Assembly: GCF_004764705.1 (NCBI RefSeq)
Contig: NZ_SHLX01000054.1
Span: 1 to 50,059 of the forward strand
Direction: 5' to 3'
Source: Paenibacillus cymbidii
GTDB taxonomy: Bacteria > Bacillota > Bacilli > Paenibacillales > NBRC-103111
DNA: 50,059 bases
Shown one piece after another: positions 25,637 to 34,003 of the stretch. Below the pieces are notes generated by a model. That model was not told the DNA's origin. It did no database searches and saw nothing but the letters and a program-made list of their open reading frames with translations. The position numbers were made by a program, and so were the translations under genes. How positions within the stretch are numbered: the first letter of the stretch is position 1; every line of letters begins with the position of its first letter.

Positions 25637-26515
25637 ATGAGAACCGTATCGTTATCGACCGCTGCGATGCACGCCATATTTATCGCGTTTTGCCTGTTCT
25701 GCGTCGTGCCGATCCTGATCGTCGTTTCGTCCTCGTTTACGGCCGAACGGTCGCTCGTCATCGAAGGCTTCAACCTGTGGCCGAAGAGCTTCAGCCTGAG
25801 CGCCTACCGGCTTGTGTTTACGCATGGCGAAGCGCTGCTTCGCGCTTATGTCGTGACCGTGGGCGTGACGGCGATCGGCACGCTCCTGTCGGTGCTGTTC
25901 AGCACGATGACCGCTTACACGCTGTCGCGCAACGATTTCAAGCACCGCAGCTACTTCGGCTTTTACATTTATTTTACCGTGCTGTTCCACGGCGGCCTGG
26001 TGCCTTCTTACATTTTGGCAACGCGGTATTTGCATCTGGGCAACACGGTCTGGGCCTTGTTTCTGCCGATGCTGATTATTCCGTGGTTCATCTTTCTGAT
26101 GCGCCGCTTCCTGACCGACATTCCGGTCTCCCTGATCGAATCGGCCAAAATGGACGGGGCGAGCGAATACGGCATTTTCCTGCGCATCGTCCTGCCCATC
26201 TCCAAGCCGGCGATCGCCGCCGTGTCGCTCATTATGGCGCTTGGCTACTGGAACAGCTGGTGGCTCAGCCTGCTTTATATCGAGGACCGCCATCTGTACA
26301 CGCTGCAGTATTTGCTGTACATCATTCTGTCGAACATTCAAGCGCTGCAGGATGCCGCCAATACCTCATTTACAGTGGCAAACGCGATGGACACGCCGCA
26401 AATGTCCTTGCGCATGGCGATGGCGCTTTTGGCGGCGGGCCCGACATTGTTCGTCTTCCCGTTTTTCCAGCGATTTTTCATCAAAGGCATGACGGTAGGC
26501 GCTGTGAAGGGATGA
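25637..26515 (+). CDS. Carbohydrate ABC transporter permease, YtcP/MalG type, block 3
   Basis: A 292-residue permease with about six helices (first: MHAIFIAFCLFCVVPILIVV). The EAA loop is ESAKMDGASEY...VLPIS, and the C-terminus FFQRFFIKGMTVGAVKG closely matches the block 2 partner. Start: ATG four bases after GGAAGGAG, 39 bp after the preceding gene. It is intact, but the binding protein that should feed it is interrupted by a stop codon, so this importer may not work. Confidence 0.92.
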   Translation: MRTVSLSTAAMHAIFIAFCLFCVVPILIVVSSSFTAERSLVIEGFNLWPKSFSLSAYRLVFTHGEALLRAYVVTVGVTAIGTLLSVLFSTMTAYTLSRNDFKHRSYFGFYIYFTVLFHGGLVPSYILATRYLHLGNTVWALFLPMLIIPWFIFLMRRFLTDIPVSLIESAKMDGASEYGIFLRIVLPISKPAIAAVSLIMALGYWNSWWLSLLYIEDRHLYTLQYLLYIILSNIQALQDAANTSFTVANAMDTPQMSLRMAMALLAAGPTLFVFPFFQRFFIKGMTVGAVKG

Positions 26516-26552
26516 TTTTTTGCTCGCAGGATACTTAAGAGGGGGATAACAC

Positions 26553-27863
26553 GTGCTCACGTACAAACGCACAACAATCGCCTGGGGCTTGTCGGCGACA
26601 GTCGCGCTGACGGCTGTCCTTGCCGGCTGCTCCAAGGACGGCGGCGGCACCGCCGCTTCCGGTTCGCCCGCCGCTACCGCCGGAACCGCAAGCTCCGCAT
26701 CGGCAGCGCCCGCCAAAACGGAGAAGCCGGTGGAAGTAACGTGGTATTTGGCCGGCGAACCGCAGAAAGACCAAGCCGCCATCGAAGCGGCCGTCAACAA
26801 AATTACCGAACCCGCCATCGGCGTCACCTTAAAAATGAACGTCTTCGACTTCGGCACCTATGACCAGAAGATGAGCCTCAAGATCGCCTCGAACGAGCCG
26901 TTCGATCTGATGTTTACGTCGTTCTCGTGGCTGAACAAATATTTGACCAATGTCTCCAAAGGGGCGTTTCTGCCGCTCGACGACCTGCTGGCCAAAAACG
27001 CGCCGAAGTTTTACGCCTCCTTGCCCAAAAAATATTGGGACGCCACCCGCGTCAACGGCAAAATTTACGGCGCGCCCAACTACCAGATCATGGTCAACTG
27101 GAAAGGCTTCATGGTGCAGAAGTCGCTGGCCGACAAGTACCATTTCGATTACCAGCACGTGACGTCAATCAAGCAGCTGGAAGATTTCATGGATCAGGTG
27201 AACAAAAACGAGAACGGCATCACGCCTCTCGGGCTGTCCAAAGTGTTCGGGCACGCGTTCCTGATGGATTTCGGCAAAAATCCGAGCGACTATACGGATA
27301 CGCTTAACGGCGCCGTCGTCCGCCTGGGCGATCCGGCCCACAAGCTGATGACGTTCCAGGACGACAACGAGTACCGCAAGCGGTTCACCGACCTCGTCAA
27401 TCTGATGCACGGCTGGTATCAAAAAGGGTATATTCGCAAGGATGCGGCAAGTGTCGCCGATGCGACGGCCGATATCAAGGCGGGCAAATACGCGATGTGG
27501 CCGTCGACGATCAAGCCGGGCGGCAACGCCGAGCTGTCGGCCGCTTACGGCTTCGAAGTGGTGATGGCGCCAACGACGGAGCCGGTCGCCACGACCCAGT
27601 CGGCGCTTGCCACGCTGACGGCGGTCAGCCGTACGTCGGCGCATCCGGACAAGGCGGTGCAGCTGCTGGAGCTGGTCAACACGAACAAGGAGCTGTACAA
27701 CCTGCTGTCCTTCGGCATCAAGGACAAGGACTACAAGCAGGCGGCGGACGGCACGATCGAGAAGCTGCCGGATGCCGGCTACTGGTCCAACATTTCATGG
27801 GAGTTCGGCAACCAGTTCAACGGGTTGTACATGAAAGGCCAGAAGCCGGGGCTGTGGGAGTAA
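26553..27863 (+). CDS. Sugar-binding lipoprotein, block 3, cut short by an in-frame TAA
   Basis: It encodes 436 residues of a lipid-anchored binding protein. The GTG start at 26553 follows AAGAGGGGG by seven bases; the signal peptide ends in lipobox LAGC (Cys26), and a Gly/Ala/Ser-rich linker leads into VTWYLAGEPQKDQAAI, as in block 2. The TAA at 27861-27863 comes right after GLWE. The same frame continues for 84 more codons (27864-28118) that match the end of the block 2 protein. Read through, the protein would be 521 residues, against 524 in block 2. As it stands it lacks the last sixth, including the C-terminal helix, and is probably unstable or inactive. A sequencing error is possible. 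Confidence 0.85.
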   Translation: MLTYKRTTIAWGLSATVALTAVLAGCSKDGGGTAASGSPAATAGTASSASAAPAKTEKPVEVTWYLAGEPQKDQAAIEAAVNKITEPAIGVTLKMNVFDFGTYDQKMSLKIASNEPFDLMFTSFSWLNKYLTNVSKGAFLPLDDLLAKNAPKFYASLPKKYWDATRVNGKIYGAPNYQIMVNWKGFMVQKSLADKYHFDYQHVTSIKQLEDFMDQVNKNENGITPLGLSKVFGHAFLMDFGKNPSDYTDTLNGAVVRLGDPAHKLMTFQDDNEYRKRFTDLVNLMHGWYQKGYIRKDAASVADATADIKAGKYAMWPSTIKPGGNAELSAAYGFEVVMAPTTEPVATTQSALATLTAVSRTSAHPDKAVQLLELVNTNKELYNLLSFGIKDKDYKQAADGTIEKLPDAGYWSNISWEFGNQFNGLYMKGQKPGLWE

Positions 27864-28118
27864 ACGATCAAGCTGAACGATTCGGCCGCCGTTTCGCCGC
27901 TGCTCGGATTTTCGCCGGACATGACGCCGGTCAAAACGATCGCCGCGAACGTGAACGCCGTCAACGCCGAATACCAGCCCGGCCTGATTACCGGCACCGT
28001 CGATCCGGCCAAATATTTGCCGGAATACTTCAACAAGCTGAAGCAGGCGGACCCGGAAGCCAAGGTGGTGACCGAACTGCAGAAACAGCTGGACGAATGG
28101 CTGAAAACGAACAAGTAG
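27864..28118 (+). pseudogene. Severed C-terminal end of the block 3 binding protein
   Basis: This is in frame with the preceding gene after its TAA. It encodes TIKLNDSAAVSPLLGFSPDM, then PVKTIAANVNAVNAEY, and ends KQLDEWLKTNK. The block 2 counterpart runs GKIKSSQNADVSSLIGFSFD, then PVKTEFAQI, and ends KQIDEWKKTK. The correspondence on both sides of the stop shows one former gene split by a single nonsense change. An ATG at 27921 has no ribosome binding site. Confidence 0.75.
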
Positions 28119-28132
28119 GACCGGCTTTCCCT

Positions 28133-28165
28133 CCGCCGGCGGCCGCCTCGGGCGCCGGCCGGCGG
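28133..28165 (+). other. Intercistronic stem-loop between binding protein and beta-helix gene, block 3
   Basis: CCGCCGGC (28133-28140) pairs with GCCGGCGG (28158-28165). There is no T run. It holds the same place as the stem-loops at 16617 (block 2) and 42691 (block 4). Confidence 0.45.
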
Positions 28166-28190
28166 ACCCTATTTGCGAAAATGAGGTGAC

Positions 28191-30938
28191 ATGATGAACG
28201 TATATCAACGCTTTCGAATCGGAACGCTGCTCGGGCTGACCGTCTTTGCCTCCGCGTTTGCGCTGTCCGGCACTTCGGACGCATCCGGAACTACTTACTA
28301 TGTGTCGCCATCCGGCAGCGACAGCCAGGCCGGCACGATCGGCGCCCCTTTTCTGACGATCGGCAAAGCCGCCGCAACGGCACAAGCCGGCGATACCGTG
28401 TCTATACGCGGCGGCACGTACCGGGAGACGGTGAAGCCTTCCCATTCGGGAACCGCGGGCAACCCGATCCGTTACGAAGCCTATTCCGGCGAAACCGTTA
28501 CGGTTAGCGGCACGAACAGCATCGGCGGCTGGACGCTCCATTCGGGCAACATCTACAAAACGACCGTGCAGCTGCCGCTGGACAGCGGCGACCAGTTGTT
28601 CGTCGACGGGGTCATGGCGCAGGAAGCGAGATGGCCCAATTACGGCGCCGGCGACTTGCTGCATCCGACGCTGGCCACGGCCGACGCCGGCACGACGCCG
28701 ACTTCGCTCTACGATGCGGCCATGCCGGATCTCGATTGGACCGGCGCCAAGCTGTGGGTATGGAGCAGCTCCAAATGGACGGCATGGACGACAACCGTAA
28801 CCGGTTATGCCGGCCGTACGGTCAGCTTCGCCAGCAGCTCTCCGGACATTTACAACGATGCGGCGGCGGGCGGCAATTACTTCCTGTCCGGCACGCTCGC
28901 CGCGCTGGACAGCGAAAATGAATGGTACTACGACCGCTCCACGTCCACGCTATACCTGTGGGCGCCCGGCGGCGGCAATCCCGGCAGCCGGGTGGAGTAC
29001 AAGGCAAGGAACGTCGCCTTTGACTTGACCGGCAGCGCCTATACGGAGCTGAACGGCATCGGCCTATTCGCCGCCACGATCGACACCGGCAACTACGGCG
29101 GCGACGCTTATCGCGTCCGGCTGACGGGAACGGGCAGCGCCGTGTCGCAAGTCGTATACGGGCTGAGCCCGAATACGAAATATCATTTTACCGGCTCCGT
29201 CAAAGCGGCGACGGACGGCGAGTCGGTTACGGCCGGCGTCCGCAATTTCGATGGCACAGGCCGGAGCGATACCGTTTACCAGTCGTATTACCGCACGTTC
29301 GATCTGATCTTTACGACAGGACCAAGCGCAACGAGCGCGGAAATCTACCTGGAAAAAACGGGCGGCGGCGGCGATGCATTCGGCGACGGCTTCGCGATCA
29401 AGCAGAACGGCATCAATCTGGTCAACAATCCGGGCTTCGAAGCCGGATCGCTCTCTTCCTGGATGTCTGCCGGAACGGCGGCGGCCGTTGCCAATCCTTA
29501 CGCCGATCACGTCGTCATCGACGGTCTGGACGCCGTTTATGTCGCCCATGACGCAAGATCCGACACAGGCTACGGCTCGCAGCGCTACAGCGGCATCATC
29601 CTGAACGGCACGAACAACGTGCTGAAGAACAGCACCGTCGCTTACAGCTCGGGCAACGGCGTCAACCTGGGCGGATTGGGCAAGCAGTTGGTCAATTCGA
29701 TCATCCACGACGTCGACTACAGCGGCACTTACGCGGCGGCGATCCAGATGAACGGCGCGGAGCACCTGGTCAGCCACAATACCGCCTACGGCTCCGGACG
29801 CAGCATCGTCAACGGGTTCGGCCGAAACTCGCGGATCCAGTACAACGATTTTGGCCATAGCGGTTATTTGTCCGCCGACCTCGGTCTCATGTACACCTAT
29901 GGCTCCGACGGCGAAGGAACGGAAATTCATCACAACTACATCCACGACAATCATGCGGAGAACCATGCCCAGGGCATTTATTTGGACAACGGCTCGAGCA
30001 ACTACCTGGTCTACAAGAACAAGGTCGAAAATATCCCGGAGCGAGGCATCAACATCAATTTGCCCAGCGAGTTCAACCTGATCGCGAGCAACGACAGCAT
30101 CGTCGGGGGAAGCGGGTTCGCCTGGGCTTACGGAACCGACCACTGGGGCTTCTTTTTGCTCAACAACAAAGGAGCTTTGGTGCGGATGAACACGGAATCG
30201 ATTCGTGCGGCCAACAACGAGAACGGCGGCATCGACGCCGGCGTCGTTGTCCCCGGCGTGACGGACGGCTACGCGGGAGCGGCGCCCGATATCGGTTCGG
30301 TCGAGTACGGACAGACGGCATGGAGCTACGGCACCGATCTGGACAACCCGCCGAATCCGAGCTTCCAGACGGCCGATACGCCTTACCGCAACAGGCTGGA
30401 CAACAGCGGGTTCGAGCGCGGCAAGCTGGACCACTGGACGCTCACCGGCGGCATGAACGTGGCGCTGATCGACGCGCTGCCGGGCTTGCCGAGCCCCGAT
30501 TCGACGACGCGCAACGGCCAGTACGCGGCTTCGCTGGCTTCCGGCACGAACGGGTTGGAACGCACGATTACCGGCCTTGAGCCGAATACCGCCTACAGCT
30601 TTTCGGTGTGGGTCAAGGTGGAGAGCGGCGAAACGGTGCGGATTGGCGTCAGCAATACCGGCACGCCCGATCAATGGTCGGATGTGGGCGGCACCGGCAA
30701 CGAATTCGTGCGCCGCATCATCACCTTCAACACCGGCGCGTCAGGAACGGGCGCCACATTGTCCATTACGCGCACATCGTCGGGCGGCGGCTACGTATGT
30801 CGACGATACGGGCCTGATTCCGTATCCCGAAGCGATCGCCGGCAACGAGGTCGTCAACGGCGGCTTCGAAGCGGGCTGGTCCGGCGGCTGGTTCGCCATC
30901 GGCGGCACGCTGGCGATGACGAACACGGCTTCGCATAG
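28191..30938 (+). CDS. Secreted right-handed beta-helix protein, block 3 (5' part, frameshifted near 30797)
   Basis: The signal peptide (RIGTLLGLTVFASAFALSG) is followed from about residue 34 by TYYVSPSGSDSQAGT...TIGKAA and RGGTYRETVKP, the entry of right-handed beta-helix enzymes. A segment near 135 (QLFVDGVMAQEARWPNYG) is of a kind seen in several beta-helix glycosidase groups. A carbohydrate-binding-like insert (about 280-430) precedes Asn-rich coils at about 440-650. The first CBM4/9-like module starts near 735 (NSGFERGKLDHW). The frame is correct to about 30796 and then runs out of register to a stop at 30938, so the true 3' modules lie in the next frame to 32142. The span 28191-32142 is one base longer than a multiple of three, fitting one extra base. 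Start: ATG at 28191 or 28194 behind GAGGTG. The function is likely extracellular glycan cleavage. Confidence 0.8.
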   Translation: MMNVYQRFRIGTLLGLTVFASAFALSGTSDASGTTYYVSPSGSDSQAGTIGAPFLTIGKAAATAQAGDTVSIRGGTYRETVKPSHSGTAGNPIRYEAYSGETVTVSGTNSIGGWTLHSGNIYKTTVQLPLDSGDQLFVDGVMAQEARWPNYGAGDLLHPTLATADAGTTPTSLYDAAMPDLDWTGAKLWVWSSSKWTAWTTTVTGYAGRTVSFASSSPDIYNDAAAGGNYFLSGTLAALDSENEWYYDRSTSTLYLWAPGGGNPGSRVEYKARNVAFDLTGSAYTELNGIGLFAATIDTGNYGGDAYRVRLTGTGSAVSQVVYGLSPNTKYHFTGSVKAATDGESVTAGVRNFDGTGRSDTVYQSYYRTFDLIFTTGPSATSAEIYLEKTGGGGDAFGDGFAIKQNGINLVNNPGFEAGSLSSWMSAGTAAAVANPYADHVVIDGLDAVYVAHDARSDTGYGSQRYSGIILNGTNNVLKNSTVAYSSGNGVNLGGLGKQLVNSIIHDVDYSGTYAAAIQMNGAEHLVSHNTAYGSGRSIVNGFGRNSRIQYNDFGHSGYLSADLGLMYTYGSDGEGTEIHHNYIHDNHAENHAQGIYLDNGSSNYLVYKNKVENIPERGININLPSEFNLIASNDSIVGGSGFAWAYGTDHWGFFLLNNKGALVRMNTESIRAANNENGGIDAGVVVPGVTDGYAGAAPDIGSVEYGQTAWSYGTDLDNPPNPSFQTADTPYRNRLDNSGFERGKLDHWTLTGGMNVALIDALPGLPSPDSTTRNGQYAASLASGTNGLERTITGLEPNTAYSFSVWVKVESGETVRIGVSNTGTPDQWSDVGGTGNEFVRRIITFNTGASGTGATLSITRTSSGGGYVCRRYGPDSVSRSDRRQRGRQRRLRSGLVRRLVRHRRHAGDDEHGFA

Positions 30939-32142
30939 CGGGACGTACTCGGGGCTTGTCTCCTTCCGCACCGCGGCATGGGGCTCGGCGAGACAGGCGG
31001 TCAGCCTGGAGAACCGCAAGACGTATCGCGTTTCGGCCTGGGCCAAGCTGGCGTCGGGCAGCGATACGGGCCGGATCGTCGCGGAGCTTACCATCGGCGG
31101 CACGAACTATTACCGCACGCTGGCGAGCGGAACGATCAACAGCGCCGGGTGGAGCGAGATCGGCGGCGAGTATACGTTTAACGAAACGGCTCCGATCACA
31201 AGCGCCCGCATCTATGTGGATACGGCGGCTTCAACCGCCAATCTGTACATCGACGACCTGCGCGCGGAGCGCATCGAAACGAATCTGGTTGCCAACAGCG
31301 GTTTCGAGAACGGCACGACCGGCTGGCAAGCGGCGGGGGCATCGATCTCCTCTTCGGCGAACGATCCGCTGTTCGGCACCGTTACCGGCCGCGTATACGC
31401 ACGGACCGACTTCTGGTCGTCCGCCCGGCAGCAGCTCCCGCTGGCGAACGAGGCGGCCTACCGCGTATCCGCCTGGGTGCGGCTCGCTTCCGGCAGCGAT
31501 ACGGGCCGGATCATGGCAGCCGTTACCGTAAACGGGACGACGCAATTCCGCACCTTGGCGACCGGCCCGGTCAGCGCGTCCGGCTGGACGGAAATCAGCG
31601 GCGTGTACACGTTCCACGAAGCGGCAGCGATTACACAGGCCTTGGTTTACGCGGATACGACGAGCACAACGGCAGAGCTGCATGTCGACAACTTCCGGGT
31701 CGTGCCGCTGTATACGGTCGTCAAAAACGGCGGCTTCGAGAACGGCACGACGAACTGGACGACGATTGCGGGCACCGGCTCGGCAAGCGCAACGAGCCCG
31801 CATGGCGGCAGCTATACGGGACTTGTCTCCGGGCGCAGCTATTATTACTCCTCGCTCCGCCAGAGCGTCTCGTTCGTCAACGGCCAGACGTATCGCATCT
31901 CCGTCTGGGGCAAGCTGGCCAGCGGTACGGACACCGCGAACCTCGTCGCCCAAATCGTGGTCGGCGGCAGCACGTATTACCGCACACTGGCGACCGGGAC
32001 GCTCGGCACGGGCTGGTCGGAAATCGCCGGCACTTACACGTTCGCCGAGTCCGGACCGATTACAAGCGCATCGATCTACTTGTCGACGGCGGCTTCCACG
32101 GCCGACCTGTACAGCGACGATTATACGATTTATCCGGAATAA
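30798..32142 (+). pseudogene. Out-of-frame 3' part of the block 3 beta-helix gene (three carbohydrate-binding-like modules)
   Basis: This continues the preceding gene in the other frame, beginning at about YVDDTGLIPYPEAIAG. It encodes three CBM4/9-like beta-sandwich modules that begin VNGGFEAGWSGGW, ANSGFENGTTGW and KNGGFENGTTNW. Each ends in a YVDT/YADT/YLST strand and a closing D-D strand. They are 135-140 residues long and alike, so they arose by duplication. No start with a ribosome binding site precedes them, so they are not expected to be made alone. With one base removed near 30797, the whole gene would encode 1316 residues. Confidence 0.75.
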
Positions 32143-32175
32143 AGCGAATAGGCAACCCGCCCTTCCCGGAATGCG

Positions 32176-32207
32176 AACAAACGCCGTCTCTGCAGACGGC
32201 GTTTGTT
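32176..32207. terminator. Bidirectional terminator between convergent genes
   Basis: A perfect 14-bp stem, AACAAACGCCGTCT (32176-32189) with AGACGGCGTTTGTT (32194-32207), loop CTGC. T-rich on the 3' side for both strands. It serves the beta-helix gene on the left and the sulfatase on the right. Confidence 0.8.
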
Positions 32208-32243
32208 TGCGTTCCGCTTGTTAAGCGACGAGCTTGTCAAGCG

Positions 32244-33620
32244 CTATTTCTCCGGCGCCGTCTTCATGGCGGCTCGCAGCGGTTCGATGTCCGTTTGGCG
32301 AACCCGGCGGGTGTTGCGTCGCGGGGCCGGCACGATTTCGGCCGGCGGCTCCCCCGCTTCGGCCATTCGCCGCAGCAGCCGCTGCCGCAAGTCGTCCGCC
32401 GCATGCGCATACGTCTCGAGCCCAATCAGATTGTCAAGCTCGTACGGATCGGCATGAAGATCGTACAGCTGCGCTTCTTCATACACGTCGGCGCCGGAGT
32501 CGCGCCACGGGTCGCGGCTGCGCGCTTCGACGCAGTACTTGTACCGCGCGGTACGGATCGCGCGGGCGACTTGCGACTCGCTGATCTGCACGAACGCTTC
32601 CTCGGGCCAGCCGGCCTTGCCGCCGTCGATAAGATCGAGCGCCGATCTTCCCTGCATGTCGGCCGGGACCGGGATGCCTGCGGCGTCCAGCAGCGTCGGC
32701 GGCAAGTCGATCAGACTGACCATCTCCTTGATCCGTGCTCCTCCCGTGAAACGGGACCCGTACAACGCCGTCGGCACACGAATCGAGCTGTCGTGGCAGG
32801 AGCGTTTGTATTCGTTGTTCCGGGTTTTGAAATGGCAGCCGTGGTCGGACGTGAACAGGACGACAGTATCTTGCAGCAGCCCAAGACTGCGCAGCGCGTC
32901 GAACAATCGGCCGAGCGCCTCGTCGATCCGTTTGACCATGCCGTAATAGCCGCCGAGGTGCCGGGCAGCGGTTCCTCCCAGCTCGGCCAGATCCGGCGGC
33001 GTCCATCGGCCGGCATAACGCGATTCGTAGCCTTGCGGCGCCGGGTAGCTGTCGGTATGGTTCTGATGATGCGGCTCCAGCAGCGACAGGAAGAGGAAAA
33101 ACGGCTGCGCGCGGTGTTCGTCGACGAACCGGATCGCCGCATCGGTCAGCGCATCGACGCGGTAGCCCGGCAGCTTGACCTCGTCGCCCTGCTCGTCGTA
33201 AACGACCGTATCGTACGCATCCGAAGAAAACTCCAGCAAATTGGCCGCCAGCCAGCGCTCGTAGCCGCCGCGCTGTTCGGCCGGCACCGGCTCGTCCGCC
33301 GCCAGATGCCATTTGCCGATATAACCGGTGCGGTATCCGGCATTGCGGAAGTGGTGCGCCAGCGTCGGACAGTCCGGCGGCAGCGGAATGCCGTTGCGAT
33401 AGCAGCCGGTTTGCGTCGCGTACATGCCGGTTTGCAAGCAGGACCGGGCCGGGCCGCATACCGGCTGGCAGGTGAAGGAGTGAAACAGATGCGTGCCTTC
33501 CGCCGCCATCCAGTCGAACGTTGGCGTCAATTCTAGCGGATTGCCGTGTACGCCGGTCGTATCCCAGCGCTGCTGGTCGGTGAAGAAGACGATAACATTG
33601 GGCTTGGTGGTGTTGCCCAT
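32244..33620 (-). CDS. Sulfatase (formylglycine-dependent, type I)
   Basis: A 458-residue sulfatase. The signature CGPAR lies at residues 55-59 with Cys55 as the formylglycine site, followed by SCLQTG. The N-terminus PNVIVFFTDQQRWD provides the first metal-binding Asp, and TSDHGCHFKTRN the later Asp-His pair. It has no signal peptide, so it should act in the cytoplasm. Start: ATG six bases after GGAGG. Its nearest upstream gene is the fucosidase, on the same strand, with an array of six 51-bp hairpin repeats between them. It shares only the core motifs with the sulfatase at 2163, so the two probably attack different sulfate positions. Confidence 0.9.
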   Translation of the reverse strand: MGNTTKPNVIVFFTDQQRWDTTGVHGNPLELTPTFDWMAAEGTHLFHSFTCQPVCGPARSCLQTGMYATQTGCYRNGIPLPPDCPTLAHHFRNAGYRTGYIGKWHLAADEPVPAEQRGGYERWLAANLLEFSSDAYDTVVYDEQGDEVKLPGYRVDALTDAAIRFVDEHRAQPFFLFLSLLEPHHQNHTDSYPAPQGYESRYAGRWTPPDLAELGGTAARHLGGYYGMVKRIDEALGRLFDALRSLGLLQDTVVLFTSDHGCHFKTRNNEYKRSCHDSSIRVPTALYGSRFTGGARIKEMVSLIDLPPTLLDAAGIPVPADMQGRSALDLIDGGKAGWPEEAFVQISESQVARAIRTARYKYCVEARSRDPWRDSGADVYEEAQLYDLHADPYELDNLIGLETYAHAADDLRQRLLRRMAEAGEPPAEIVPAPRRNTRRVRQTDIEPLRAAMKTAPEK

Positions 33621-33649
33621 GGTATTCCTCCTTGTGATGGGCCGGGCTG

Positions 33650-33955
33650 AGTAAGCCGCATATTCCGGCTTAATTAGGCATCGGCGCTCGAGACGAGTCG
33701 AATAAGCCGGATATTCCGGCTTACTTAGCCGTCGGCGCTCGGAGCGAGCCCAATAAGCCGGATATTCCGGCTTAAACCGCCGTCGGCGCTCGGGGCGAGC
33801 CTAATAAGCCGGTTATTCCGGCTTAATTCTCCATCGGCGCTCGGGGCGGGCCCAATAAACCGGATATTCCGGCTTAATTCGCCGTCGGTGCTCGAGGCGG
33901 GCCCAATAAGCCGGATATTCCGGCTTAAACCGCCGCCGGCGCCGGGAGCGGCCCG
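33650..33955. repeat. Tandem array of six 51-bp units, each with a hairpin
   Basis: Units begin at 33650, 33701, 33752, 33803, 33854 and 33905, exactly 51 bp each and 306 bp in total. Each opens with AATAAGCCGG or a close variant and forms TAAGCCGGA, loop TAT, TCCGGCTTA; the rest of the unit (about 28 bp, with CGTCGGCGCTCGGGGCG) is also conserved. The array fills most of the 383-base gap between fucosidase and sulfatase and ends 30 bp from the sulfatase start. The units resemble the 51-bp first step of the four-hairpin elements elsewhere in the window. Confidence 0.85.
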
Positions 33956-34003
33956 TATCGGCGTTCTCCGGTCGGCCGGCCGATCAGTTCAGCTTCCCTT
34001 CGT

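Noticed and set aside
33650..33955. CRISPR array
   Set aside because: The sequence between the palindromes is also conserved from unit to unit, so there are no unique spacers, and no cas genes are nearby.
33956..34003. Self-complementary GC-rich stretch (GGCCGGCC core) behind the fucosidase as a terminator
   Set aside because: The palindrome has no loop and no T run, so termination cannot be claimed.
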